NCBI GenBank assembly: GCA_963765585.1
Contig: CAVXXB010000008.1
Span: forward strand, 496,001 to 560,000
Length of the DNA: 64,000 nucleotides
Reading direction: 5' to 3'
From: CAVXXB01 sp963765585
Lineage (GTDB): Bacteria; Calditrichota; Calditrichia; JAJRVZ01
A program made the position numbers and the translations under genes. This document shows positions 1-9,442 of the stretch, piece after piece. The notes beneath the pieces were generated by a model. That model searched no databases. It was not told the DNA's origin and saw nothing but the letters and a program-made list of their open reading frames with translations. Position 1 is the stretch's first letter; every line of letters begins with the position of its first letter.

Positions 1-1126
1 CATGGTTTAGGGCACCGGAGGGATAGGACGCACCATTAAGGAGGTGAGTCAAAACGGCGGCGCGTTCGCTGGCATTGGCCAGGAGTTCACCGTCACGGTT
101 TAGTTGTTTGACATAGGCCTGCGAGGTCAGCACACCAGTGGAGTGTTCGATAAGCAGCAGATCGCGTTCCCACGTAGGGAATTTTTCAGCTTGTTCATTG
201 GTGATGGCACGAACCATAAGGTCAGCCGGGCCTGTAATTACAGTTACAGGACCTTCTTCTTTGTAACTTTTTTCCAGATTTTCAAGCGAAACTTTTTGCG
301 GCATGCCGCCGCGGTCTGCGTTATTCTGGTCTCCACCGCCCATATAATAGAAATCAATGGGTAAACCGGAGCGTTTTCTGTTCTCTTCCAAGCGCTTTAG
401 AGTTTCTTCATGAGTGGAATACACATTCTCATGTGCAGCTGCGTAATTACCCGCATTAAGCGATGCAATTACCCAGTTACCATCCGGACCAATCCAGCGC
501 CCAACATTGAATGGGATGCCATTGGCCGAATTCCAGGTCAACTTTTGCGTTGAGAAACCGCGTATACCACAATGATTCAAAACCGACGGCAGTGAGTACG
601 GAAAACCGAAGCAATCCGGAAGCATATACTCGAGGCTCTCCATACCAAATTCTTTCTCGAAATATACTCGGCCAAACAGGATCTGACGGATAAGGGATTC
701 GGTCGAAGGCACGTTGGTATCATTTTCAACCCACGAACTACCGCTCGGGAACCAGCGTCCGGCAGCAACCCATTGCTTTAATTCTTCATAGCGTTCCGGG
801 TAATATTCACGCATCATTGCATATCGACTGGCACCGGACCAGTTAAAAACAAAGTGCGGATATTGTTCAAAAGCAGCAAAGTTATCGTCCAGCGTGTTCT
901 TTAGAAAATCACGAATGACCTGAGGATAGGACCAGCGCCATATGTCATCGAGATGCGAGTAAGGCACTATAAACAAAGTTGGCTGTGTGAGATCGATCGA
1001 CTCTGGATCGATTGTTTTGACAGAACTTTTTGTTGAGACGGGTTGTTGTGCCGATGCTGTAACCAGCAGGCAAGTGAGTATATAAACTATGACATTGATT
1101 ATTGTCTGTCTGAAATTAATTAACAA
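1..1126 (-). CDS. GH38 alpha-mannosidase, N-terminal part (cut by window edge)
   Basis: An open frame runs from a TTG start at 1126 to the window edge with no stop, giving 375 codons of a longer enzyme. The TTG is preceded by AAGGGGGG at good spacing. Residues 1-28 form a signal peptide ending ASAQQ. The GH38 catalytic domain is recognisable from SHLDDIWRW (residues 57-65, zinc-ligand His/Asp region), WVENDTNVPSTESLIRQ (132-148) and LPDCFGFPYSLP (169-180), in which Asp171 matches the family nucleophile. The last visible part (NRDGELLANASERAA) looks like the start of the helical domain. GH38 enzymes hydrolyse terminal alpha-mannosides with retention and need a divalent metal. Location is probably periplasmic. 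The DNA is visibly richer in G+C (34 of 60 bases in line 1-60) than the rest of the locus, which may mean a different origin. The C-terminal half is not visible, so completeness cannot be judged. Confidence 0.9.
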   Translation of the reverse strand, partial: MLINFRQTIINVIVYILTCLLVTASAQQPVSTKSSVKTIDPESIDLTQPTLFIVPYSHLDDIWRWSYPQVIRDFLKNTLDDNFAAFEQYPHFVFNWSGASRYAMMREYYPERYEELKQWVAAGRWFPSGSSWVENDTNVPSTESLIRQILFGRVYFEKEFGMESLEYMLPDCFGFPYSLPSVLNHCGIRGFSTQKLTWNSANGIPFNVGRWIGPDGNWVIASLNAGNYAAAHENVYSTHEETLKRLEENRKRSGLPIDFYYMGGGDQNNADRGGMPQKVSLENLEKSYKEEGPVTVITGPADLMVRAITNEQAEKFPTWERDLLLIEHSTGVLTSQAYVKQLNRDGELLANASERAAVLTHLLNGASYPSGALNH

Positions 1127-1422
1127 ATCTACCCCCCTTATAAACACCGGAATCTATTTGAAGTTGGATCAAGTTCATTTTTAGTGGTTTATGACTTCAA
1201 AGAACTTTGGACGGATTCTATGTTTGAAATAGAAACTGTATTTTTTAAGTAAATCATTTGATACGGTCTTTAATTTTCCGCGTCTGCCGGCAAAAATACC
1301 CGCGGCAAAGAGGAATTAAACGTTTTTAAAAAAGTGTGAACATAAACAAACAGACTCGTTCAATTTCCTCTCTGACCGCAGGTTAATTGTCTTTAGATAT
1401 TTTTAAATCGCATCCTAAGATA
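1127..1422. other. Intergenic region upstream of the GH38 gene
   Basis: About 296 bases between the stop of the beta-helix gene and the TTG start of the GH38 gene. No open frame, RNA gene or convincing T-tailed terminator is visible. It must hold either the GH38 promoter or read-through leader sequence. An imperfect GC-rich inverted pair (CCGCG and CGCGG around 1279-1315) is too weak to call. Confidence 0.4.
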
Positions 1423-3696
1423 CTACTTTATCAATACCATTTTTCTTGACATGCTGACATTATTGCCACGCAGAGTATAGAAGTAAATACCTGAATTTAA
1501 ATTTGAAGCATCAAATGTTACTTCATGATTGCCGGCAGTTAACTGGCCACTGACTAACGTGGCAATTTCCTGACCCAGGAGATTGTACACAGCTATTGTG
1601 TAGTTTCCCTTAACCGGAACATTAAAAGTAATGTTGGTAACCGGATTGAATGGATTAGGATAATTCTGATTCAAGCTAAATTCAGAAGGTACTACGTGTT
1701 CTACAGATTCAACCGCTGTAGGATCAACGACACCACTCAACAGATACTCAACCGCATTCAAATATACTTTTTCACCATCAGCAGTCAGGTTCATTTCACC
1801 AGAAGTTCCAAAAAACATTCTTGATGCAGCTGGCTTTGCTGTTGTCGCATCATTATAAACCTCATCAGTATCATTCCATTCCACGATCATAAGAGAAGTA
1901 CCTGACTTTGCGAGAACAGTTCCATTATTTTGAGTAGCATCAGCGCTAAAGATAACCACTGCAACAGTGGGATCGTATATGTCTAATGAATCATTTGCCT
2001 CAAGCGTGATACCATCAAAAATAGCATGGTCAGCCAGAACTTCAGCTCTTGGGGGTTCGAGTTCATTTGTGCTTGTAGATCCGAAAAATTGCCATCTATT
2101 GGATCTTACAATTTGGCCATTGCAAACTATAATCGGTACTTCAATAGAATGCCAGTCTGGACTATTATAATCACCACTATTTGTACTTCTGCTTATAATG
2201 ATGAGATCTGCCGAGTTCAACCGCATCTTTTGGTCATCCGTCAAGGATGAACCTTGCATTGTTGTGTCTTCACGTTGAACATCGTATCCCTCTGCCGCTA
2301 ATAGATCAACCCAAACCTGATCTGTCGGACCACCATCAGAAACCCAAATGATTACGGGTTTCGTGTAATTCATCCACTCCGCTTTTTTATCAGGGAACCA
2401 GTTCAAATCACCCAGCGGAAAGCCACCTTCTGCTGCTGTGTACGCAGCATCTGAAGTACTATACGTCAAATCAATTGAATCAGGGGCTGTATGACTCATT
2501 CTGGTATCCGGGTTTTGATCCCAATAACCAATGTATGAATCAACATCACCAAAGTTAAGTGGTGGTGCATCAGTAAAAGCTACGTCGCTTATAGTGAATG
2601 CATTTTCTGCGCCACCGACAATTGAACGTTCAAATTGCGAACACATCCACGATTGAACATGAAGCGTATCATTTGTAGCAAGTTTATCAATAATTGATTG
2701 ATCCATGTTAACGAAATTATTATGCATGGTAATTTCTGTTCCTACGGTATCCACGCCATGGCAACCGAATACAGTTATACCATCTTCTCTGTCGTAATAC
2801 ACTTCCCTTGTGCGATGTGCCGCCAGGGTTAAGTCACTGGAATAATAATTTTCCGGAAGCCCTATATCGAATTTTCCTTCATTTCTACTGGGTCGAACCA
2901 TAAAATCTGAGCCCAGGATACCGGGATCCATTATGATATTATTTGTAAATGTGAGTTTTTCAATTTGTCCCAGATCAAAAGCCGGATGGTAATTGACCCC
3001 GTTAACAAAGGTATTATGATCAATAAATGCATAGCCGATAGGCTCGCCAGAGGCAGTTACATGTCTGATCCATCTGTTACCAACATTCACAAATGAGCAA
3101 TTCTGTATAAACAATGTGTCAGGTCCATATTGGCGTAAATCTATGGCACGACCTTCAGAAGGGCCCTCAATTTTATGATCATCAGTCCAGACACAATTCC
3201 TTGCATAGAATATCATATTAGGTGCTTCTAATTGTACTGTGCGTCTATCGAAATCATCGAACCACACACCATCAAATTCAGCCCGCATACCCTCTGTGTC
3301 CAAAAAAGTAATCGCCCGATCGACATCTTTTCCACCCGCTCTTCCTGAGATTCCGCCAGCAAAAAAGACATTCTTAATAACAATGTCGGCTCTGACTTCC
3401 ATAATTGATTGTGCGCTTGTACCATCTTCTTTAATCAGACCAGAGATTACAGGATTTTCGCCGGAAGTCGCTTCATCCGCCATAATAGTTAGGTTTACAT
3501 TGACATCGATTATTTCATTTGTGAAATAGAATTGGCCTCTTTCGAGGAGAATGATATCACCGGCACTCGCCCCTTCTATCGCCGTTGTGATGTCATTAAT
3601 CCCAATACCCGGGCGAATTTCTGTTTGAGTATAGGCGCTGCTTACAAACAGCAATACGACAAATACAGACACAAAAAAATTTGTAAACTTACACAT
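1423..3696 (-). CDS. Secreted beta-helix protein with ThuA-like domain and T9SS sorting domain
   Basis: The ATG at 3696 is chosen over an in-frame TTG at 3708, because GGAGG at the TTG sits exactly where a ribosome binding site for the ATG should be. Residues 1-24 are a signal peptide (ending SAYTQ). Residues about 28-340 have the repetitive N/D-rich pattern of a right-handed parallel beta-helix of the chondroitinase-B/pectate-lyase kind (for example FTNNIIMDPGILG, FIDHNTFVNG). About 440-660 has alternating hydrophobic strands (VIIWVSDGG, LIIISRSTNSGDY, PIIVCNGQIV) like ThuA or class I glutamine-amidotransferase-like domains. The last 85 residues are a T9SS sorting domain (NYPNPFNP ... SGIYFYTLRG ... 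KMVLIK). A role as polysaccharide lyase or glycan-binding surface protein is plausible; no catalytic residues could be assigned. It lies 206 bases after the TonB receptor gene. Confidence 0.8.
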   Translation of the reverse strand: MCKFTNFFVSVFVVLLFVSSAYTQTEIRPGIGINDITTAIEGASAGDIILLERGQFYFTNEIIDVNVNLTIMADEATSGENPVISGLIKEDGTSAQSIMEVRADIVIKNVFFAGGISGRAGGKDVDRAITFLDTEGMRAEFDGVWFDDFDRRTVQLEAPNMIFYARNCVWTDDHKIEGPSEGRAIDLRQYGPDTLFIQNCSFVNVGNRWIRHVTASGEPIGYAFIDHNTFVNGVNYHPAFDLGQIEKLTFTNNIIMDPGILGSDFMVRPSRNEGKFDIGLPENYYSSDLTLAAHRTREVYYDREDGITVFGCHGVDTVGTEITMHNNFVNMDQSIIDKLATNDTLHVQSWMCSQFERSIVGGAENAFTISDVAFTDAPPLNFGDVDSYIGYWDQNPDTRMSHTAPDSIDLTYSTSDAAYTAAEGGFPLGDLNWFPDKKAEWMNYTKPVIIWVSDGGPTDQVWVDLLAAEGYDVQREDTTMQGSSLTDDQKMRLNSADLIIISRSTNSGDYNSPDWHSIEVPIIVCNGQIVRSNRWQFFGSTSTNELEPPRAEVLADHAIFDGITLEANDSLDIYDPTVAVVIFSADATQNNGTVLAKSGTSLMIVEWNDTDEVYNDATTAKPAASRMFFGTSGEMNLTADGEKVYLNAVEYLLSGVVDPTAVESVEHVVPSEFSLNQNYPNPFNPVTNITFNVPVKGNYTIAVYNLLGQEIATLVSGQLTAGNHEVTFDASNLNSGIYFYTLRGNNVSMSRKMVLIK

Positions 3697-3902
3697 ATCT
3701 ACCTCCAAATAATAATGTTACCATAATGAATTAGATAAAAATGAACCAAATTTAAACGATGTTTCTCCTTTCCTCCTTTTTGGTTATTGTATTGATTATT
3801 TACTCAAATATTGCTTTAATACATTTATGCCCACTTGTTTTCAATCACAGAAATTACAATATGTCCGCTCATTACAGTTTTCTGTCATCATTATCGTTTA
3901 AA

Positions 3903-6749
3903 TTAAAAACGATACTCCAGACCAAGATCATATGTCGCACCATAATAGTTAAGCGACGAAGGTCGGGGATAATCCAGGGCACGATAGGTTAAATCGTACT
4001 GATTATTTAGATTCACTCCATTCATATAGATGCTTAGACCGGTGCCTAATCTTTGTCTTAATGAAAAACTCCAGCGTGTAAAATCACCCAGCCATAAGTC
4101 ATGCTCTTCCTGAGTGCCAATACTGGCCAGGCTTTCACCCTGATACGAAAAGCTTACTCGGGCCGAAAAACCGAAGATATCATAACCGAGGGATACATTT
4201 GCCAGGTGATCGGCCTGCCCGGGTACTCTTCCGGAGCGCAGACTGGTTACATAGGTCGTTACTACTTTGGGAGGTCGCTGTGTTACATCAATTTCTGTTT
4301 CTGTTTGAAAAAGTCCATAGCGGGTCTCACTAAAGATTCGCGTATAATTAGCATTGATCACCAGTCCTTTAAAAGGCCAGGGGAGATAGCCAAGGTTGGT
4401 CTGTAACTCAATCTCGAATCCTTTAATAACAGACTGATCAATATTTTCCGCACGCCGGACCCTTCTATCAGCGAATGAAGTCCAATTTGGATCTAAACTG
4501 GTTGGCAGTCCCAAACTGTCCGCCATTTGATCCGACTCAATAAAACGAGTCACATTTGCTATAACACCGTCTAACTCTTTATAGAAATACCCGACAGTAA
4601 AGAGACCAATCTTTGGATGGTATATTGACGCATACGCATCATAATTCCAGGATATTGTTTCCCGAAGACCTGGGTTTCCCATTGTGATAAGACCATCTGT
4701 AATAGTATTGACAGAAAGGCTTGGCACCAGTCTGTTATAACTTGCCCGGGCGAGTGTTTTTGTGACGGCAAAGCGTAAATCAAACCACTCAACTGGTTTT
4801 ACCTTCAGATGGATCATGGGCAGCCAATCCTTGTATACAATTTGCTCGTTTTGTTCAACCCGTAAACCTGCGTAATGCCCGATACTATATTTATGATACC
4901 CTTTGTAATCACCATTAAATTGCTCATAGCGGATACCGGGAATAAATGTGATGAGTTGCTCAAATTTTAGTTTTGTCATCAAATAAGCAGCACTTACCTT
5001 ATCACGGGCTTCATAGCTATCCTGTCCAAATTCGTTAAAAGTGTAGTGACTTCTATTTTCATTCCAAAAGCCATTAGTCAGCGTAGGATCAAGCACCAAA
5101 CCAAGGCTCGATTGTCCGTCCAGAATTGTACCAGGATCATATTCATTGTCGAAATAGCTGGATACAGGAATATTTAAACCATCCAGGTAAATATCCCAAT
5201 CACCTGTATTCGCGTATTTATCACGATCATTCTGTCGATATTTTCCACCAAATTTTAACTCGCCGGTAATATTATTAGTAATTTCATATGGGAGTTCTAT
5301 GTCGAGACCTGCCATATAACTCGTTTCCTTAGCATCTTCCTCGCTATATTCTACGTCATTTAAATAACCCGCAGAATCTGGAACAGTATTTTTTAAGAAT
5401 TCTGCCGGATCAATTAACTCATAATCTGTATCTGGATCAATTTGGGCATTTGGCTGCTCAAAACGCATAATTGAATTGTGCAGAAGTTCCGAGTTGGTGT
5501 TTGAATGAGACAAAATCCAATTAATTTCAACCGAACCCATTAATCCTCGACCCTCCAGTATATTTGACAGAAGATCTATTTTTCGCTCTGGATTACTAAT
5601 AGCGGAGCTATGAACTGAATTTAATTTCTCAAATGAGTTAGATCTGATTTTAGAGTCCCTACTCGACTGATTATAGAAGTTGGACAACATAAAGGTCCAT
5701 GCATCAATATCGTAATCCAAAATCAAGTTAACTCCAAAACGACTACGGTATTCTTCCCTTTCGCCAACTGTATCATCGGTTAATAACAGGTTGTTTGTTC
5801 CGTCTTCATTTTCGCTACCGAGTTCATAGTCGGCATTTAGATATTCACTGGTCCTGTTACGCAGTTCTGAATTGATCGATGCCTGAAACCCAAGTGAATT
5901 ATCCAGAATTCTTTGGCTCCAGCTCGCTATTGCTTTGTATTGCCGGGCATCATTTTCCTGGGCATTATAGATACCAAATAGCCGAACGAAGCGAACAGGT
6001 GTTTCTTTCGCTTTTGCCAACTGTAAATTTACTACTCCACCAATCGCATCCCCTTCCATATCCGCGGTCAGTGCTTTAAAAACTTCAATTCCACTTAAAT
6101 TTTCATTAGATATCATGCTTATATCTGTGGACCTGTCATCAGAACCTCCGGCCGCAGGAATTGTAACTCCATTAATAGCAACTCTACTATATTTAGGAGA
6201 TAATCCGCGCACAATTACTTTATTGCCTTCACCGCCATTACGACCTAATGCGATACCGGGCAAGCGCCCCACGGATTCAGCAGCATTGGCGTCTGGTACT
6301 TCCCTTATGCGGTCTGAAGAAACAACATTCTTAATGGCATCTGCATTCAGTTGCTGATTGATAGCTGCTGCCTGGCCCTCACGCTGGGCAGTGACCGTGA
6401 TTACATCTCCGGTCATAAATGCTAAACTAAGCTCAATATCAAGATTGAGATCTTTATCCATTTCTAAACTAATGGGCACATCTTTACTCTCGTAGCCGAT
6501 ATAAGAAACACGTATTGTGTAATTGCCGGGTTCAGTTTTACTAATCCGGTACTCGCCGTTTATATTGGAGGCGGCGCCTAAAGAAGTACCAACGATTATC
6601 ACATTGGCACCCGGCAGAACTTCAGTTGTGGTTGAATCTGTGATTGTTCCAAAGATATCTGCGAAAAGATTTTGCGGGAAAAAAAAGAAGATTAAAACAA
6701 ATACGTAAAGATATTTTAAACTCAATATAAAATTTTCTCTTTTAATCAT
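3903..6749 (-). CDS. TonB-dependent outer-membrane receptor with N-terminal carboxypeptidase-regulatory-like domain
   Basis: This 948-residue receptor starts at an ATG preceded by AGGAG. It has a signal peptide (residues 1-30), a carboxypeptidase-regulatory-like beta-sandwich (about 31-115, FGTITDSTTTEVLPGANV), a plug domain (about 125-245, with VPDANAAESVGRLPGI and VIVRGLSPKYSRVAINGV) and a large beta-barrel ending in YDLGLEYRF, the aromatic end expected of outer-membrane barrels. Such receptors use TonB/ExbBD energy to import oligosaccharides or other bulky ligands. Within this locus the likely cargo is a mannose-containing oligosaccharide (inference). Unlike a classical SusC it has no SusD partner next to it. 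It is transcribed divergently from the membrane-tethered regulator at 7251, a common arrangement for regulator and target. Confidence 0.92.
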   Translation of the reverse strand: MIKRENFILSLKYLYVFVLIFFFFPQNLFADIFGTITDSTTTEVLPGANVIIVGTSLGAASNINGEYRISKTEPGNYTIRVSYIGYESKDVPISLEMDKDLNLDIELSLAFMTGDVITVTAQREGQAAAINQQLNADAIKNVVSSDRIREVPDANAAESVGRLPGIALGRNGGEGNKVIVRGLSPKYSRVAINGVTIPAAGGSDDRSTDISMISNENLSGIEVFKALTADMEGDAIGGVVNLQLAKAKETPVRFVRLFGIYNAQENDARQYKAIASWSQRILDNSLGFQASINSELRNRTSEYLNADYELGSENEDGTNNLLLTDDTVGEREEYRSRFGVNLILDYDIDAWTFMLSNFYNQSSRDSKIRSNSFEKLNSVHSSAISNPERKIDLLSNILEGRGLMGSVEINWILSHSNTNSELLHNSIMRFEQPNAQIDPDTDYELIDPAEFLKNTVPDSAGYLNDVEYSEEDAKETSYMAGLDIELPYEITNNITGELKFGGKYRQNDRDKYANTGDWDIYLDGLNIPVSSYFDNEYDPGTILDGQSSLGLVLDPTLTNGFWNENRSHYTFNEFGQDSYEARDKVSAAYLMTKLKFEQLITFIPGIRYEQFNGDYKGYHKYSIGHYAGLRVEQNEQIVYKDWLPMIHLKVKPVEWFDLRFAVTKTLARASYNRLVPSLSVNTITDGLITMGNPGLRETISWNYDAYASIYHPKIGLFTVGYFYKELDGVIANVTRFIESDQMADSLGLPTSLDPNWTSFADRRVRRAENIDQSVIKGFEIELQTNLGYLPWPFKGLVINANYTRIFSETRYGLFQTETEIDVTQRPPKVVTTYVTSLRSGRVPGQADHLANVSLGYDIFGFSARVSFSYQGESLASIGTQEEHDLWLGDFTRWSFSLRQRLGTGLSIYMNGVNLNNQYDLTYRALDYPRPSSLNYYGATYDLGLEYRF

Positions 6750-7250
6750 ATCAACTCCTGATTAATTTTGCTTTATAGCTGATATTATCTCATTTTAGTT
6801 CAGAGCAACTTTAACTGAAATTAGAATTCAAAATGTATATGAATAGTTTTTACCATTATATTTTAGCCAATAAATTAAAGTGATCATCCAGTTTTTATAT
6901 CAAATAACTTCAAAGATATCTCAGTGAATCTCAAGATTTTTGCAATTTCATGAAGGTACAGGCGCCTCCCTGAAATCTGCGATTCCGAATTCTATAAGTT
7001 ACTAAGGAGTCAAATCAAAATATCATTTCCAACATCTAAATTGCTTAGATAGCATTACATATTGGCATTTATAACATCATTTTTTTAATTACACCAGTTA
7101 ATTACTGTTTTTAACATTTTTTTACATGTTTTTTACATAGGAAGGTGAAGGTTTGTTATCATAAGTTGTTGGTTGCATTCGATGTTTGAGTTTTGTAGTT
7201 TCTCACGTTGTAAGTAGTTCCCTCATCCACTTAATGGCAAAAGGTGATAA
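6750..7250. promoter_or_regulatory. Divergent intergenic region between TonB receptor and wHTH regulator
   Basis: A 501-base AT-rich region between the receptor start (6749, minus) and the regulator start (7251, plus). It must contain both promoters. No open frame or RNA gene is visible. The only structured element seen is the triple TTTTTNACAT repeat at 7108-7138. The rest is AT-rich sequence with no clear dyad. Confidence 0.6.
7108..7138. repeat. Three helically phased TTTTTNACAT repeats
   Basis: TTTTTAACAT (7108-7117), TTTTTTACAT (7118-7127) and TTTTTTACAT (7129-7138) lie head to tail with a 10-11 base period, that is one DNA turn, about 113 bases before the regulator ATG. They could be tandem binding sites on one DNA face or a curved A-tract. 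No experimental or family evidence links them to a given regulator. Confidence 0.45.
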
Positions 7251-8468
7251 ATGGTCCCTGATCATGAAAAACTTGAGATGTTGGAAAGAGTTTTGTCCAG
7301 CGAAGAATTCAGCCATTCTCAAAAAAATCAGCAATTGTTAACATATCTTGTAGATGCTTCCATAAATAATAAAGAAATAAACGAAACGGTAATTGCTACT
7401 GAGTTTTTCGGTAAGGGTTCAAATTTCTATCCGCTTGAAGATGCGTCCATCCGCGTGAATATCAGCCAGATTCGTAAAAGATTGTCAAATTATTATTTAA
7501 CTGAGGGGAAAGAAGATAAAATACAAATCGATATCCCAAAAGGAAATTATGCAGTTCGATTCTGCCTAAAAAGTAAAAAACATATCGGTTCAAATATCAT
7601 GGGATTGACAAAATGGATTTTTCCTTTCATTACTCTCATTCTCACAATCATTACCATCTTTCTTTGGATTAAGTATGACCGATTACTGAATAAAGTGCAG
7701 GTTATTCCAAACGATAATCCCGTCTGGGCTGAATATTTTGCGGACAACAAGCCAATTTTGGTTATACTTGGCGACTATTTTTTTATGTATTTGGATAGAC
7801 ATGGTACTAATCCCCGATTCAATGTCAGAGATCCAAGGATAAATTCTCTTGAAGATTTTAATGCATATACAATGAAAGGCTCAAATGATATTGAGAACTT
7901 AAAACCATTGCGACATACTTATCTACGGCCAAGTGCAGTTTGGGGTTTTATGGAATTGCTCCCAATATTAAAATATAACAATTCATCTTTTATTGTGAAG
8001 CAGGCTTCTGAAACAGATTGGGAAGATATAAGTTCGCATAATGTGATATTCATCGGGACATTTAAACAACTGTTTCTTCTAAAAAAATTATTAAAAAACA
8101 TGTATGTCGAATTTTCGATTTATCCTAATTATCTCTATATAAATAATAAAAATGGCGAAGAGGTTAAGAAATTTTCAAGCACGCTTATCGATGAAACAAG
8201 ACAATATGATGATGTCAGTTTGATAGCAAAAATCAACGGACCAAATAATAATAAAATTATATTCATCACGGGATTTCAAGAAGGTGGCGTTATATATGGA
8301 TCAAAAGCTATATGTGATCCAAGCTTTCTCGCTAAATTACTTGGTAAGCAAAACAATAAACGGCATAGCCCGTTTAATTTTAGGGCCGTTTTAAAGGTGG
8401 AAGGTTTTCTGCGAAGCGATTTAAGTTCAAATATCGAATATTTCGAGATTTTATCCCCAGACAAATAA
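7251..8468 (+). CDS. Membrane-tethered winged-helix regulator with unknown C-terminal sensor domain
   Basis: The ATG is preceded by AAGGTGAT. Residues about 1-100 match the pattern of a winged-helix domain known from large regulators of Acidobacteria and FCB bacteria: SQKNQQLLTYLVDAS, VIATEFFGKG, then ASIRVNISQIRKRLSNYY and IQIDIPKGNYAVRF. One transmembrane helix follows (about 120-141, WIFPFITLILTIITIFLWI). The remaining 260 residues would lie outside the cytoplasm, in a ToxR/CadC-like layout. They contain PILVILGDYFFMY, VWGFMELLPIL, NVIFIGTFKQLFLLKKLL and NNNKIIFITGFQEGG. I do not recognise this part as a named domain. The gene is alone on the plus strand inside a minus-strand locus and diverges from a TonB receptor, so it probably senses an extracytoplasmic signal and controls this locus (inference). 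It converges with the EEP-family gene, 49 bases away. Confidence 0.75.
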   Translation: MVPDHEKLEMLERVLSSEEFSHSQKNQQLLTYLVDASINNKEINETVIATEFFGKGSNFYPLEDASIRVNISQIRKRLSNYYLTEGKEDKIQIDIPKGNYAVRFCLKSKKHIGSNIMGLTKWIFPFITLILTIITIFLWIKYDRLLNKVQVIPNDNPVWAEYFADNKPILVILGDYFFMYLDRHGTNPRFNVRDPRINSLEDFNAYTMKGSNDIENLKPLRHTYLRPSAVWGFMELLPILKYNNSSFIVKQASETDWEDISSHNVIFIGTFKQLFLLKKLLKNMYVEFSIYPNYLYINNKNGEEVKKFSSTLIDETRQYDDVSLIAKINGPNNNKIIFITGFQEGGVIYGSKAICDPSFLAKLLGKQNNKRHSPFNFRAVLKVEGFLRSDLSSNIEYFEILSPDK

Positions 8469-8517
8469 AGTCGACATTAATTACATATGTCATTATCATT
8501 TGCAGTAATTGATTTAC

Positions 8518-9432
8518 TTATTTATCAAGTATTTTAAATTCCACGTAAATAGGATTATGATCGGAGGGATAAGCACCATCCACATTATAATCCACTTCTT
8601 CATATTTCAATACGTTCACGTTCCCTTTATAAAGGATCCAGTCAATCTCATTATGTTCTTCATTTGTATCTTTCAGCAAATTAGGATCATCAGAATTTTC
8701 ATTACCGACAAATACTTTATATGGTGCGCTTCCAGGTTTACAGTTAAAATCGCCCATTAAAAATACCGGACGTTCAGCTGTCCAGGCACCAAACCGGTTT
8801 AATGCATTAATTCGTTTCAGGATTAGTTTTGACGCATTCAATCTTGCTAAGGAATCTTTACGCCCGTTGAAGAAATGTGTATTAAAAATATAGAATTCCT
8901 GTGTATTTTCCCAATGTCCACGGTAATCCTGCGCATAGCGACCCGCTTTACCTTCGGGTGAGATATCAACAAAGGCAAAACGTGCCCATGTAACCATACG
9001 TGGATTAACTTCAGGGCCGCTGCCAATTACCTCCGGAGTTTTGGATAGTTGAAAACTTTGCACCTCCCTCAAGCGGAATTTATCGCGTTTAAAAAAGATG
9101 GCCATATGTTCATCATCATCGCCGCCTTTTCTGCCTTCACCGATTACAACATATTCCGGAAGGTGATCCGTTAAATAGTCTATTTGTTCTTTTAGTCCTT
9201 CCTGCGTGCCAATGATATCCGGATCATATTTGCGGATCATGTCAATTTGCATATCACGCCTCACTTCCCACGTCGGTTCAAATCTCGGGCTGGCAAATTT
9301 CAGGTTATACGTCATCAGCTTTAATATCTGATTTTCTTTTTTTCCTGTTTCGTGTGATTGTGCAGTTAAAATATTGCCTAATACAAAACATGCAATTAAA
9401 GAATAACAAGATATCCGGGTAATATTTGTCAT
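8518..9432 (-). CDS. Secreted endonuclease/exonuclease/phosphatase (EEP) family hydrolase
   Basis: The ATG at 9432 is preferred to the in-frame TTG two codons earlier, because AGGA stands eight bases before the ATG. The signal peptide ends LTAQSHE. EEP-fold signatures are present in order: LMTYNLKFAS, IIGTQEG (metal-binding Glu near residue 78), FNTHFFN, FLMGDFNCKPGS, IDWILY and the C-terminal SDHNPIYVEF catalytic His. EEP proteins cleave phosphoesters with Mg. In a glycan locus the substrate is more likely a sugar phosphate or phosphodiester than DNA; an EEP-type mannoside phosphatase has been described for yeast-mannan use in Bacteroides (from memory). The gene starts 10 bases after the sulfatase stop, so the two are probably one transcript. 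Substrate is inferred only. Confidence 0.85.
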   Translation of the reverse strand: MTNITRISCYSLIACFVLGNILTAQSHETGKKENQILKLMTYNLKFASPRFEPTWEVRRDMQIDMIRKYDPDIIGTQEGLKEQIDYLTDHLPEYVVIGEGRKGGDDDEHMAIFFKRDKFRLREVQSFQLSKTPEVIGSGPEVNPRMVTWARFAFVDISPEGKAGRYAQDYRGHWENTQEFYIFNTHFFNGRKDSLARLNASKLILKRINALNRFGAWTAERPVFLMGDFNCKPGSAPYKVFVGNENSDDPNLLKDTNEEHNEIDWILYKGNVNVLKYEEVDYNVDGAYPSDHNPIYVEFKILDK

Positions 9433-9442
9433 TTTCAAAATC

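Noticed and set aside
8476..8513. ATTAATTAC ... GTAATTGAT as a bidirectional terminator between convergent genes
   Set aside because: The loop is 20 bases, the stem has a mismatch and only A/T pairs dominate, and no T-run follows.
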